This document shows positions 11,601 to 22,171 of a DNA stretch of 64,000 bases, piece after piece. The stretch is from the NCBI GenBank assembly GCA_017165825.1, contig CM029370.1, positions 25,550,247-25,614,246 of the forward strand, given 5' to 3'. The notes beneath the pieces are model-generated. The model was not told where the DNA came from, searched no databases, and saw nothing but the letters and a program-made list of their open reading frames with translations. The position numbers were made by a program, and so were the translations under genes. The DNA comes from Hepsetus odoe (lineage: Eukaryota > Chordata > Actinopteri > Characiformes > Hepsetidae). How positions within the stretch are numbered: position 1 is the stretch's first letter; each line of letters opens with the position of its first letter.

Positions 11601-14600
11601 ACAGGAAGTGGCCCACATCCCGGGCTTTGGGGATGTGATTTCTGGTCAGCTCTGGGCACACAGGTAAACCTGTCAGAGGGAGAAAGACATTAAATCATTA
11701 AAATGAGCAGAGAAACTGTCAGAAGTGCAGACTTTCAATTAAGCTTTCAGCCCATACCACGTCTGTGTACAGCAGGATAAAGGGAGCGTTTGATTAAGAG
11801 CAGGATTCGTTATTACTGTATACAGAGTCTTGGTTTACATAAAGAAAACCACCTCTTGTATTTGTTGCAAGGTGTGAAGCTACAGTGACTGTAGAAGTGA
11901 ATAATCACTTTTGGTAAACATCTCCAAAACCCATCAAACAAACAAAACTAATGTGTTACCATGCACGCAAACTGCCGTAGAGGCAGTGAGTTTCATTCAG
12001 GGTTAATGGCTATACTTCAAATACTTCGTGGAGTAAATCACACTGATGAAAGATGCTCCACCTGAACGAAAAGTTGGGAGACCTTTGAAAAAAGTTACAA
12101 AAGAAAAGTGAAGATAGATTTATGGAAACGATTTGAATGCTTGCTCACGCTCAAGGTCATTAGCAATGTTTCCCTTGTAGACTCCAAACATATCCTGGGG
12201 GACTGACTACATCTGCGGGGAGCAGAAAAGGAGAAACTAGGTTTTCCGCTGAACGTTTGTCGAGATCACTTGGCCCAGCTTTAAAACCCAGATCACTTTT
12301 CTCACCACTAAATGAAAGAAAAGTAATAAGAACATCTTTTCATCTCACATTTCTCCTTGATAATCAATACATTAGAATAAACAATAAAACATTACTTGGA
12401 ATAAATCAATAATGCATCCACTAGATGGCACTGTTCTCATTCACACGCAAAGCTCTCCTTCACTGGAAATGGCTGAGATAAAAAAAAAAAAAAAAAAAGT
12501 GAACATGACTAGTGACAACATGTCAAATAAAATAAATACTAAACTAAAGTATTTTAGAGGATCAGAGCTGAAGAATAAAGGGCGAGAATGTGTTGATTGC
12601 TTTCTCACAATTAAGGAGAGATAAGAGCAGAGAGTCACAGTTCTCACAAATTAATAAACCAAATAAATGTGCAATAATGCCAGCACATCCTGACCTGTAC
12701 TATCTGAGAGTCTGCAGACAGGTCTCGTAATTATAGGTGACACGGCTCCTTTTGTCCTCCTACGTGGCAGGAATAATAAAAGCAAAATGTTGTACTTCGC
12801 CGCAATGCAATGAAACAGTTCAACCCACAAACGCCATCGGGGGATAAAAGCCTTTTCTATCCACTCCTCCCACGAGGCATCTTAAACAAGCTCCTCTTAC
12901 ATCCCTGGCTTTTTGTCTCTCTTAATGTTAAACCTCAGAAGGCAACACGTCTACCTACCATGTCCTTGATATGCCCTGTCACACCACCAGCAGAGCCCCG
13001 ACTGTGGAGCAAGACTCTTAAAATCATGCAGATTTGTAGTTGGACACATTATTTTGATTAAGTTTTCTCCACAGAAGATGGCTTTAACATTTATGGCTTT
13101 ATAAATATGTTTTTTAAAGTAATCAACTGTATTAATTGCCCTGCAGACAGGAGAAGACTACAGGACAGGGAGAAAGAGGAAGAGGCTGCAGAGACTCATG
13201 GAGACACATGGACTCTTCATCTTCTGCTTCTTTCGGCTGCTCCACTTTAAGGGTCGCCAACGGCTTCCATTTCTTCCCGTCCTCTGCATCTTCCTCCATC
13301 AAGCTTATCACCTGCATGTCCCCTCTCACCACGTCCACAAACCTCCTCTTTGGTTTTTCCTGGCATCTCCATTTTCAATATCCTCCTCCTGATATAATCC
13401 TCGTCTCTCCTCTGGACGTGTCCAACGCAACCTTGCTTCTCTAACTTTTAGCAAATTGTCCAACCTGACCTGTCCTTCTAATATACTCATTTCTAATCCT
13501 GTCCATCCTCGTCACACCCAACGAAAATCTCAGCATCTTTAACTCTGACAACTCCAGCTCCTCCTCCTGTCTTTTTATCAGTGCCATTATGTAAACCTTT
13601 CCTTTCACTCTCGCTGGTACCTTTCTGTCAAAGATCATCCCTGCCACTCTTCTTCATCCATTCCAATCTGCCTGCACTCTCTTCCACGCTCGCCGTTACT
13701 CTGAACTGTTGAGCCCAAGTATTTAAACTCCTCCACCTTTGTCACCTCTACTCCCTGCATCCTAACCACTCCACTGTCCTCCCTTTCGTTCACACTTGTG
13801 TATTCGGTCTTTGTCCTACTCACTTTCATTCTTCTCCTCTCCAGAGCAGATGGACTTTGGTCCTTAAGGTGTAAAAAGGGTCCCTAACCTTATCATGTTT
13901 AAATATAAAATGGGAAGTCTATGGATTCAGTACTGCTTAAAAATATAAACTCAGTGAAAATGGTACAATTCCTAACTAAAGTTACTGAAGAGGTATAATT
14001 GAGGGTGAAACTTTTTGAAAGATATTTTTTCACGACAGTGGATTTTCAAATGTTCAAAAAATTTTATATAAACCAGTTTGTCCTTCTCAGTCAGTTATTT
14101 ATACTATTTACACTTTAAATGAATACATTAATATACACAGCACACAACATGCCAACTAACTACAGACCATTCTTCAGGAAATTCTGTTCTACATTCAGTT
14201 ATTTTTAAAATGAGATTTTTAGCATAACCATGATGATTTACTCAGAGGAACAGATCTCCGTGAATCTCCTGGAAATCTACAAATCGAAGTTCTTCAGATG
14301 TATGTGACCGCATCATCAGGTTGCTGTGTTGCTTCATGAAAACATTGAAATCTCCAGCAACACAATCTCACACATTACAATGCCCTTCACCAAAGCCCTG
14401 CTGAGGCGCTTGCCTTCAGCCCAATCACACCCGAGCTGTGGTCCGATCACGGCAGGTCTGGTGTGTAGGCTATTTATGGCCTGTCTATTGTGTCCCCACC
14501 ATGTCCCCGAATGTAGCCAACCTCAGGCTATTTATACTTCTCCTAGACTTGCACACAATGCCACGCTTAACAATAACATGAAAGCTGTATGAGGCAATCG

Positions 14601-17600
14601 GCAAGGCTGGCCTGGCGAGGCAGAAATAATCAGTCTGGAAAGAGACAAACTAAAATGCCGAAACGGTTGAAAGAAATCGGAAAACGATTGGAAACGATTT
14701 CTTTCATTTTTTTGTTTTAATTAATGTCAAAACAAATACTGTTAGAAATTTAAAATCACCTTTCTATTCCAAGTATGAAGATTTTATTGGTAAATCATCA
14801 ATAACTGTATTTTCATGGATCTACTTAACCGAGCCAATAGTCATTGACCGAGACATACAGGTTTAGTGAAATATGGATGAAATTTTCAGGACAGCAGTCA
14901 TTTGTACACATCCATCTTGAAGGAATTTTAAGAAAAACAGCCTGCTGAATTCTAAGCAATGGACCAATGATAGAAGATCGTAATGTAAAGATAAATTCCT
15001 TACTTTTTACATTTACAGCATTTAGCAGACGCTCTTATCCAGAGCAACTTCCATGTCCTAATTACAGGGACAGTCCCCACTCAGGGTTAAGGGTCTTGCT
15101 CAGGGACCCAGTGGTGGTAGTGCTAGAAGTGGGATTCGAACCTGGGACCTCTTGAGCCACAGGTCCCAAGTACCACTAGACCACTACTAGACCACCACCA
15201 CCGCTTAAAAAAAAAAAGTTTAAAGAAGAAAGACGAACTCTTAAAAGTTATCCGAAAATATGATTATTCCATAAAGCACTAAAGTTTATTCTTAAACTTA
15301 AACCCTATCAGGGAAGGCTGTAAGCCAGCCAGTATTTTGCATCTATGACAAAAATCTGATTTCTTAGATGCATGAATTCTCTCTTTCGGTCTGGTGTAAC
15401 TGGTCAATTATGATTCATACAATCAAACCTTTAAAAGTTTGTAATAGTTTTAAATAGTTGTAACAGCCCTAATCATGATCATTTATTTCAGTTATAAATA
15501 TTGTTATGCACCACTCGGTACATATGATCCTGAAGTCTTTTTGGCATCCATTTGCATTTTAAACCCATGAAGGTGGGAGAAAACGAACAAGCTGCACTGT
15601 AACAACGCTTCGGTTACAGATTGCTCCATTAATGAAACTGGACGTGTGAAGAAGCAGTAAAGACTGGTAAAGGACTATTGTTTACAGAATGATAACCTTA
15701 GCCATTAATACAGTGTGATTATCACATTATCTGAAAGTAAAAATGCCAGGGGTGTTCAAAAGTGTGATAAATACATTCAGAGGGACTGCTGATAAGATGT
15801 TTACACCTGGCTTAGCTCAATCTCCTTCACCTGTGCATACTGTCAGAATAATGTCGGCTTAGCTCGAGTGAGGTGAGAGAAAGACCCCCGGAAAAAGGGA
15901 TTTGTAATTGTACTCTTCACTCCAGAGCCTACAAATGCAATCTAAGCTGTGAAGCCAGTTTGTACCTCTGGATGAAACCTGAGTTCACTCTAGTATGTAA
16001 AACACAGACACAGTGCTGGAGTTTTATTTAAAAAGTTGCAGCCCAAGCTGACCTCAGCCGAAACATAACCGAGATGTTCATGCTGCGTTTGTGTTCATTA
16101 AAAGGAAGCCAAATAAAATGAGTGCACTGCACAGCAGGCACATATGCTTGATGCAAAAAAAATAAATAAATAAAATAAAGCATAAAAATAATGATTTGCA
16201 TTATGGGTCAACGGCCAAGAGAATCATTTCTTCACATCAGAAAAGATCTGCCTGGCCTTCTGTAGGACTCTCGCTGATACAGAACAGAAGTCTGAGGGGA
16301 GAGGAGCTTTACGGATCAATGGCTCTCTTGCTGAGTCTAACTGCTCCATCATGCTGTTATTACTCTCCTACAAAACCACCGGTAGACAAATTCAGTTCAT
16401 CCACTGCGCCGCACTGTGAGGCTTCATTTCAGAGAGCCACTGAATCATTAAATGTAGGACATATTAAAGAAGCATCCCAGCCAATATGTAGTTTAATGTT
16501 ATTGGAGGATGCTGTAGCACAGCACGGTATCTCACAGCCTCACTACCTTTTTTTTTTCCAAGCAGAACCTTCAAGCAGAACAAAGTGTCTAACTTAAGAC
16601 ATGAAGCAGTGAAGAAACAGGAGCAGATGATTCCAGATCAGAGGATTCATTTACTGCTGATGCTGAACGCTGAGTGGTTGGAACCCCTTTATCTAGAACA
16701 TTGTATCTTCAGGCACTTTGCAGCCTGGAGCACTAAAACAAATTTTTCCATTTATTTTATCTACCCAATATGCCAAAGATGAGACAGTTTGACAGGCATT
16801 AAACAGTATTTTTTGCCCCAGTAAGAGGAAAACAATAAAAGAAATGAAGGGTGGCTCAAGACTTGTGCACAACACCGTACATTCAAGCTTGCATGCTCTA
16901 GGCTCTGTCTTCATTCAGCAGAAAACAGCAGAAGTTTTTTTTTAATTTATAGCCAGGCTCATTTGGGCTATAAATTTGGCTTTTAGCTGGCGCTCCTCTT
17001 GTTGTGAGTCTACTCTGCCATGCAGTTAATGTTCAGACTAGTTCTAGATCACAAACATCACTCCAACTCATCCCAAAGGTACTGGACGAAGCTCCATCAC
17101 TCTGGAGAACATAAAGCCCTGCTGGGGGTTTTCATACCTCTCGCCGAATCTTGGCTTTGGATGTGGTGATCAAGAGCGCCCCATTCTTCTGGAGATTACA
17201 GATCTGTGTGGACAGCTGAACTGCATCAGTAACTTCATGCAGCTGAATTTACAAATTACAAGGGGTGTTTCTATCTACCAATGCTTCTGTATAACCGATG
17301 TGCCACAGGAGGACCACATTCTCCCTCGTGGTATAAGAGCTTTTTCAATTTGAGTTGAATCATGAAAAACTGCAACTCAAACTGGTGCAATAGCAATTTT
17401 GTCCACCTGCTGCAGCACAGTGAATGTGAACAGTGTAAGAATTGCCTGATCAGTTCAGGTTTTCAGAAAACCCTGAGCTCTGAAGCAATAATCCACGTGT
17501 GTCATCAGTGGTGCCGGTCTGGACAGAAGGGGAGTTTATTCACTAACTAAAATGTGCACGACAGGAGAAGAATCTCTCAAATCTGCCAAGCTATCAGTCC

Positions 17601-19374
17601 CTCGAAACAGTGCCGTAAATGTGGGCCATGAAGTATTTCATGGCTCAGTTTGGTCTTAGAAACAAATTTGCTAATTCATGCTGTTCCAAAGGGCTATATT
17701 ACTAACTGAGCTTTTCTGTTGATTACTTTGGCACGTCTAAAGCGCAAACAATCAACACTGAATTTGGAAAGAAGCCCTGAGTTTTAATGAAAATAATAAT
17801 TACTTTACTGGGAAAGATTTTTCTTCCAAAGTCATTGTGGACAATTTCTAGGGCTCCATTCATGATTTTTTTTGACACAGTCAAAATAGCAGCTGATCAC
17901 ATTATTTAAGAATTATTATTATTTAAGAATTTCAAAAATAGGGATACAAGGTTTTGCTTTGATCCCTCTAATTGTAATACCTTCAAAATAATTCATTTAT
18001 TCTATTTTATTTAATTTCTAGGAGACCCCAAGGGGGGCAGGGGTGGCCTAGTGGTCTGGGATTAGGCCCCAAGATCAGAAGTATGTGGGCTTGAATCCCA
18101 GAACAGAAGGTTACCCTGAAGTTCCCTTAAGGTACCGTCTCCATTACTGCTCCCCGGGCACTTTCATTTTTTCCAGTAAATTAGTAAAACCTGATTCTTT
18201 TCTCCACCGCTGTGAAGATATCAGTCAGTAAGGTTCTCTCCCATTTCTCTAAAAGTTCATTCTTATTCATTTCATAACCACCACTCTGAAATTTTCTGTT
18301 TACATCCTAATGACCTAAATGTAAGCAAAATCAGTGGAATCCCCTTGTGAACTGTTCATCTAATTTAATCATTCTGCTAAGATTTACTGTAAAGATTAGA
18401 AGATGAAGTGTTTTCAAATGAGTCCATATTCATCCACAACAACTGTTTATTATTATATATTATATTATATATGATATATTATTATTGTATATTATTATAT
18501 TATTATTACTACATTTATTTATATTTTGTTACTTGTTTATTTGTAATTTATTTAAAACTTATTATTTATAGCTCCTGCTCCTGTACTTATCCTTTATCCT
18601 TTTTATTTATAATCCCACGAATGGGAAATTCGCTCTCTGCATTTCACCCATACACACATGTGCAGCAGTGGGCTGCTATTGAAAGCGCCCGGGGAGCAGT
18701 GATGGGGATGGCACCTTGCTCAAGGGTACCTCAGGGCAACCTACTGGGAAGGGGTTCGAACCCCCGATCCTCCGATCATGTGGCTGACGCCCTAACCACT
18801 AGGCCACCGCTGCCCTTGTTCCTCATTCTTTATATTTTTACATATTTTTCTTTTCTCTTTTTCTGTACTTCTGTACAAGAGCCCTGTAACGCCCAAATTT
18901 CCCATTCGTGGGATAATAAAAGATTACTCGATAAACTTGAGTTCAGGCTTTTTCACCCACCTGACATTTCAACAGAAATGTACACTTTAGTCAATTATGA
19001 TCAATCACGACAGCCCGAGGTGATGAACGAATATTTGTGTGCATTTGTCAAACCCGAGTCTTACCTGAAATGCGAACGTGCAGGTTGCGTTTGGGTCTGA
19101 AGTTTCTGTGCAGCGACTGCGACTGGGAGACTGACGCGGCGGCCGTGTGAAGAGCGCTGTCGAACACAGGCAGGACCTCGCTGGGGAAAGCATTGAAGTA
19201 CTCGCCCACCTCCATGTTCGCTTCAAACAGGGACATGGCGTTTATCACCAGCGGATAATGTGTGTCTTCATCAGGCTCCTGGAGGATCTGCAGGATGTCA
19301 TTCTTATGGTGCTCGGTCACATAGGTCTCAAACACCAGGCCTATGAGGTCGACTTGCTCTGGACTTAGCGACAT
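3747..19374 (-). CDS. mcm9: MCM9 gene, coding span (12 coding exons)
   Basis: MCM9 is a nuclear AAA+ helicase of the MCM family. It works with MCM8 in homologous recombination and interstrand crosslink repair, and in mismatch repair. Reading the minus strand, the exons give the N-terminal MCM helical domain, an OB fold with a C4 zinc motif, the AAA+ core, sensor 1 (ATNP), arginine finger (SRFD), a sensor-2 region and a long basic C-terminal tail. Exons are 19065-19374, 11353-11669, 9440-9521, 8785-8985, about 8453-8570, 8261-8370, 7536-7708, 6884-7086, 5983-6186, 5697-5779, 5475-5620 and 3747-5184. Phases agree at all intact junctions. The predicted protein is about 1130 residues, close to human MCM9 as I recall it. 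Three AAA+ exons are disrupted by indels, so no uninterrupted reading frame exists in this assembly. Identity rests on recognisable family sequence; no alignment was run. Confidence 0.95.
5475..5620 (-). CDS. mcm9: MCM9 coding exon 11
   Basis: A 146-base exon, phase 0 to phase 2. It encodes GGALLGNVNALHTSFPDNP, GEQYRTQCQIVLEGLGL and NSELERL. It links the helicase to the C-terminal tail. The donor is gtaaaa. Confidence 0.93.
5697..5779 (-). CDS. mcm9: MCM9 coding exon 10
   Basis: An 83-base exon, phase 1 to phase 0, encoding AHARLMFRDTVTVEDA and VSVMECSMQ. This is the last conserved MCM helical segment. The acceptor is AG at 5780-5781 and the donor gtatat. Confidence 0.95.
5847..5864. repeat. 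(GT)n microsatellite
   Basis: A short perfect GT repeat in the intron between MCM9 exons 9 and 10. Confidence 0.9.
5941..5977. repeat. (GA)n microsatellite beside MCM9 exon 9 donor
   Basis: On the coding (minus) strand it is a (CT)n run beginning about five bases inside the intron, directly after donor gtctgt. Confidence 0.9.
5983..6186 (-). CDS. mcm9: MCM9 coding exon 9 (AAA+ lid, sensor 2)
   Basis: An intact 204-base exon, phase 1 to phase 1. It encodes LWSMEKMRAYFCLIKRL, RYYQLQRQSNHRNAARTTIR and MLESLGRLAE, the MCM lid with the conserved ARTTIR sensor-2 region. The donor is the weak gtctgt, followed directly by a (CT)n microsatellite. Confidence 0.95.
6884..7086 (-). CDS. mcm9: MCM9 coding exon 8 (sensor 1, arginine finger)
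   Basis: An intact 203-base exon. It encodes MVCKLDTRTTILAATNPKG, where ATNP carries the sensor-1 asparagine. It continues with ASPLLSRFDLVLVLLDT, which carries the arginine-finger motif SRFD, and ends WDKIISSFILQNK. The acceptor is AG at 7087-7088 and the donor is gttggt. Confidence 0.95.
7087..7535. other. MCM9 intron, AT-rich
   Basis: No repeat or exon was recognised; it is plain AT-rich intron between the disrupted Walker B exon and the intact sensor-1 exon. Confidence 0.6.
7536..7708 (-). CDS. mcm9: MCM9 coding exon 7 (Walker B), disrupted
   Basis: VAAVKDS, EWHLEA, ALVLSDGGLCCIDEF (Walker B) and GAMEQQTI are clear. The glycine codon between KDS and EWH is missing. The stretch between DEF and AMEQQ is scrambled by small indels, and one base is extra after EQQTI. 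The 173-base length does not fit the phases of its neighbours, implying a net frameshift. The donor after GCTGG is the weak gttatg. Confidence 0.8.
8143..8232 (-). mobile_element. Decayed SINE family A fragment
   Basis: Pieces such as GGCCCGGGGAGCAGTGATGGGG and a broken copy of the TGAGGTACC segment mark a SINE with many indels. It lies just beside the disrupted Walker A exon. Confidence 0.55.
8261..8370 (-). CDS. mcm9: MCM9 coding exon 6 (Walker A), disrupted
   Basis: SHLLLV is followed by an in-frame TGA where the family P-loop GDPGTGKS should be. About six bases of the loop are missing, and only KSQFL remains. After AAKIT, two bases are missing, so SVLTAGIG is read in another frame. One more base is lost before STSA, restoring the frame. 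The flanking splice sites (AG at 8371-8372, donor gtgctt) look usable. In this assembly the exon cannot encode an ATPase. Confidence 0.75.
8453..8570 (-). CDS. mcm9: MCM9 coding exon 5, disrupted
   Basis: The fragment LAVAMVLAGGVQ and the following ASGT are typical of the helices before the MCM Walker A loop, and the donor is gtgaga. Upstream of these the frame is broken. The family's FGMYLVKL is visible only by switching frames, with about two extra bases between the GMY and LAV segments, and a stop in each frame. The acceptor lies next to a 75-base (CT)n tract read on this strand. The start is uncertain by several bases. Confidence 0.7.
8583..8659. repeat. (GA)n microsatellite, 77 bases
   Basis: A nearly perfect GA repeat in the intron just upstream of disrupted MCM9 exon 5. 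On the coding strand it supplies a (CT)n pyrimidine tract. Confidence 0.95.
8785..8985 (-). CDS. mcm9: MCM9 coding exon 4 (end of OB domain)
   Basis: A 201-base exon, phase 1 to phase 1. It encodes DDITVYGVVWQRWKP, MEIVLKANYIEINN and FQKEFEEFW, the end of the MCM N-terminal domain before the ATPase. It is fully intact, in contrast to the next exon. The acceptor is AG at 8986-8987 and the donor gtatgc. Confidence 0.95.
9440..9521 (-). CDS. mcm9: MCM9 coding exon 3
   Basis: An 82-base exon, phase 0 to phase 1, encoding VQRLSVGSIPRSM and ILEDDLVDSCKSG. This is the conserved MCM strand and loop after the zinc motif. The acceptor is AG at 9522-9523 and the donor is gtaaac. Confidence 0.95.
10561..11337 (+). 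mobile_element. Decayed, internally deleted Tc1/mariner transposon
   Basis: The ends are inverted repeats: GTACACAATTATTAGATAAG at the left, and TTATCTAATTATTGTGCAC at the right. A second TGTGCATAATTATTAGGCAG follows near 10737. The inside keeps transposase-derived stretches recognisable from a common fish mariner, such as GCAAGGTGGAGGTGGG near 11217. No open frame remains and the 3' half of the transposase is missing. Confidence 0.75.
11353..11669 (-). CDS. mcm9: MCM9 coding exon 2 (OB fold and zinc motif)
   Basis: This 317-base exon enters in phase 1 and ends in phase 0, encoding about residues 104-209. It reads LPVCPELTRNHIP, then GHFLSVTGTVIRTS. Next comes the C4 zinc site, with CNKC followed by two cysteines in CPGEDEC, then DYQEIKIQEQ. 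The acceptor is AG at 11670-11671 and the donor gtgaga. A decayed mariner element ends about 15 bases downstream of the donor. Confidence 0.95.
11670..13216. other. MCM9 intron 1, distal part
   Basis: No gene was recognised. It holds an A18 run near 12480 and ordinary AT-rich sequence. Confidence 0.6.
13217..13851 (-). mobile_element. 5'-truncated LINE fragment
   Basis: The minus strand encodes pieces of a non-LTR reverse transcriptase C-terminus in several frames: KTEYTSVNE, EVTKVEEFKYLGSTVQSNGE, LKMLRFSLGVTRMDRIRNEY. It ends in the typical 3' sequence CGGCTGCTCC then CTTCTG repeats, read in reverse. Frameshifts break it. It is related to 41318-42081 and 43500-43672. Confidence 0.8.
13852..15007. 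other. MCM9 intron 1, unremarkable
   Basis: AT-rich sequence without a recognised exon or repeat. Confidence 0.55.
15008..15202 (-). mobile_element. V-SINE-type element
   Basis: In reverse it carries the conserved tail ATAAGAGCGTCTGCTAAATG and a B-box-like GGTTCGAATCCC at the other side. The tail is typical of fish SINEs sharing a LINE 3' end. Confidence 0.75.
16566..16881. repeat. Dispersed repeat X, copy 1
   Basis: Related over about 320 bases to 30401-30727. Both begin AACCTTCAAGCAGAACAAAG and share TTTACTGCTGATGCTG and AGGCACTTTGCAGCCTG. They end in a TGCACA-rich motif like a Tc1 end. Probably a non-autonomous DNA transposon. Confidence 0.65.
18033..18168 (+). mobile_element. SINE family A, 3'-truncated
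   Basis: The head, A and B box region and GGTACC segment are visible; it stops at GGGCACTTTCA, so the tail is lost. Confidence 0.7.
18445..18816 (-). mobile_element. SINE family B with long TTA-rich tail
   Basis: Same head as family A, with a perfect B-box GGTTCGAACCCC. On the minus strand the 3' end is AATTTCCCATTCGTGGGATT, then an ATA/TTA-rich tail of about 160 bases. The family-B end is followed at 18897-18918 by the same motif in the other orientation. Confidence 0.8.
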
Positions 19375-19380
19375 CTTTAC
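19065..19380 (-). CDS. mcm9: MCM9 first coding exon (N-terminal MCM domain)
   Basis: The exon opens after an AG acceptor at 19381-19382. Six bases later comes the ATG at 19374, giving MSLSPEQVDLIG. An in-frame ATG lies 12 bases further upstream, but it falls in the intron side of the acceptor, so the internal ATG is preferred. The exon encodes residues 1-103, including YVTEHHKNDIL and FEANMEVGEYFNAFP, typical of the MCM9 N-terminal helical domain. It ends in phase 1 at NLHVRISG with donor gtaag. An identical copy lies 2791 bases further along. Confidence 0.95.
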
Positions 19381-20152
19381 CTGCAAGATAACTGACCCTT
19401 TGATGACCGGCTAATATAGAGTTACATAACGACAAACCTTGTTTTAATGCTCATAAGTACCAACATGATATTTAAGGGTCTGTGCTTCTTGCTGTGGTCT
19501 ATTCAGAGACTGACCTGAATGCTTTTAAAGGAGGCTCAGGTTCGGTTCCTGCTTGCCGGGTCACCTATGTTTGGGTTTTTCTCTCCTTCTGGAGCAAAAT
19601 CAAAACACAAGAGAAGGGTGACTTTCTTCGGATGACGATTAGTAAGACCATGTTCAAAACACAGTCGAGAAGACTGTCTTCCCTGCTGTTTTCTCTACAT
19701 CTGTCTGCCCACTGCAATTTAAAAAAATATATATTTTCAAGGAACTTGTCATCAATTTGAAGTATGAATGAGATATTTGGTGCAATTCTAAAATGAAGAT
19801 GCACATATTACATCCAGACCACTGTCCCTATTTAAACATTAACCATTTTTTACATTGTTGTATTTCAGTGAACTTTAAAATAACGTTTTATCTAATGTAA
19901 CCCAAAGGTACCAGAAAGTCATGTGATTACTTTAACCACGGAGTGTAATCACTGAGATTAGAAGTCTGTACGGATCACTTAAAGGAAACATTTTAAAGGA
20001 AAATAACCCAGAATTATATATTTTATTTGATCAAAACTCTAAGATGAACTAAAGCAATGCTGTAGAAATACATGAATTATGATTCGACGCTGTTGTTTAA
20101 AGCGGGACATTACAGTGCACACATGCCCAGTCCTACAAGAAAGTGGAAAAAC

Positions 20153-20369
20153 TGAAAGTGACAACCCTCGTCAGCACACAACAAAACCGGACCTCTGCAT
20201 TTAACCCATAAACTCAAACACCGTGCAGCATGGGGCAGCTATTGAAAGCGCCCGGGGAGCAGTGACAGGGATGGTACCTTGCTACCTCAGGGCAACCTAC
20301 TGATAAGAGGTTTGAACCCATCATCTTCCGATCCGGGGCAACTCCCTAACCATTAGGCCATCGCTGCCT
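20153..20369 (-). mobile_element. SINE family A
   Basis: Complete from a GAAAGTGAC tail (reverse) to GCTGCC head, with CCCGGGGAGCAGTGACAGGG in the middle. It lies inside the duplicated block and recurs at 22944-23160. Confidence 0.8.
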
Positions 20370-20927
20370 AGTGGTTTTCAACTGTGCAGATGTGAAAATA
20401 TGACAGATTACAGCTCTGAGGATTAAGATCTATCAGAGGTGGAGACACCATTACTGCAGCTGAACTCTACAGTCCCAACACAGCAGGGTCTCAGGGTCAC
20501 TGTGGTGGAAAGGCCCTGAAGTTTTACTCCACTTTAACCCTCAAATTCCTACTCACAGAGTGGCCTCACTTCTAAAAAGAGTTAAATATGAAGTTATCTT
20601 TACTAAAGCAGGAAACGCCTGCATGCTGTCTTTAAAGAGCAGAAAACCGACTTTAGAAACATTAAAAACAAACTCTCAGTAACATTAGCAACTACTGCTA
20701 CACAAACACTGCTCCGAACACCAGCTCAGAAGGGTAACAACAGCTAGTTATCGCCCTCGTCAACAATAAAGGGGTAATAAGTCTGAAAGAGGCAGTTTAT
20801 AGTACATTTCTGAACATTAATCAGACCTCTCCTCCCCTCTTACTCCACCCCGGACTTCTCTCTCTTCGGCGCGGTGACATTTTTCACATTTGGCGCTGGA
20901 TCACTGAACTTCCTGTTACGGGGGGGG

Positions 20928-21500
20928 NNNNNNNNNNNNNNNNNNNNNNNNNNNNNNNNNNNNNNNNNNNNNNNNNNNNNNNNNNNNNNNNNNNNNNNNN
21001 NNNNNNNNNNNNNNNNNNNNNNNNNNNNNNNNNNNNNNNNNNNNNNNNNNNNNNNNNNNNNNNNNNNNNNNNNNNNNNNNNNNNNNNNNNNNNNNNNNNN
21101 NNNNNNNNNNNNNNNNNNNNNNNNNNNNNNNNNNNNNNNNNNNNNNNNNNNNNNNNNNNNNNNNNNNNNNNNNNNNNNNNNNNNNNNNNNNNNNNNNNNN
21201 NNNNNNNNNNNNNNNNNNNNNNNNNNNNNNNNNNNNNNNNNNNNNNNNNNNNNNNNNNNNNNNNNNNNNNNNNNNNNNNNNNNNNNNNNNNNNNNNNNNN
21301 NNNNNNNNNNNNNNNNNNNNNNNNNNNNNNNNNNNNNNNNNNNNNNNNNNNNNNNNNNNNNNNNNNNNNNNNNNNNNNNNNNNNNNNNNNNNNNNNNNNN
21401 NNNNNNNNNNNNNNNNNNNNNNNNNNNNNNNNNNNNNNNNNNNNNNNNNNNNNNNNNNNNNNNNNNNNNNNNNNNNNNNNNNNNNNNNNNNNNNNNNNNN
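20928..21500. other. Assembly gap (573 N)
   Basis: A run of N separates the two identical blocks. The left edge is a run of eight G. The right edge begins within a SINE. Confidence 1.
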
Positions 21501-21855
21501 GGCACCTTGCTCAAGGGTACCTCAGGGCAACCTACTGGGAAGGGGTTCGAACCCCCGATCCTCCGATCATGTGGCTGACGCCCTAACCACTAGGCCACCG
21601 CTGCCCTTGTTCCTCATTCTTTATATTTTTACATATTTTTCTTTTCTCTTTTTCTGTACTTCTGTACAAGAGCCCTGTAACGCCCAAATTTCCCATTCGT
21701 GGGATAATAAAAGATTACTCGATAAACTTGAGTTCAGGCTTTTTCACCCACCTGACATTTCAACAGAAATGTACACTTTAGTCAATTATGATCAATCACG
21801 ACAGCCCGAGGTGATGAACGAATATTTGTGTGCATTTGTCAAACCCGAGTCTTAC

Positions 21856-22171
21856 CTGAAATGCGAACGTGCAGGTTGCGTTTGGGTCTGAAGTTTCTGT
21901 GCAGCGACTGCGACTGGGAGACTGACGCGGCGGCCGTGTGAAGAGCGCTGTCGAACACAGGCAGGACCTCGCTGGGGAAAGCATTGAAGTACTCGCCCAC
22001 CTCCATGTTCGCTTCAAACAGGGACATGGCGTTTATCACCAGCGGATAATGTGTGTCTTCATCAGGCTCCTGGAGGATCTGCAGGATGTCATTCTTATGG
22101 TGCTCGGTCACATAGGTCTCAAACACCAGGCCTATGAGGTCGACTTGCTCTGGACTTAGCGACATCTTTAC
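21856..22171 (-). CDS. mcm9: Duplicate of MCM9 first coding exon (probable artefact)
   Basis: Identical to 19065-19380, with its ATG at 22165. Splicing this copy or the other to exon 2 gives the same protein. The lack of any difference, plus the adjacent gap, argues against a real exon duplication. Confidence 0.85.

Larger units (their letters stand above)
18710..20927. repeat. Exact 2218-base direct repeat, copy 1 (assembly overlap)
   Basis: This block reappears at 21501-23718 with a constant offset of 2791 bases. All proteins, SINEs and intergenic bases I compared are the same. It starts inside a SINE and ends in a poly-G run at the N gap. It contains the MCM9 first coding exon. Confidence 0.9.

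Noticed and set aside
18408..19100. 230-residue plus-strand open frame
   Set aside because: It runs through an AT-rich SINE tail, a SINE and the antisense of MCM9 exon 1.
20840..21578. Open frames crossing the N gap
   Set aside because: They consist mainly of unknown bases.
21856..22171. Real alternative first coding exon of MCM9
   Set aside because: It is identical to the other copy, including flanking intron and SINE, and adjoins an assembly gap.
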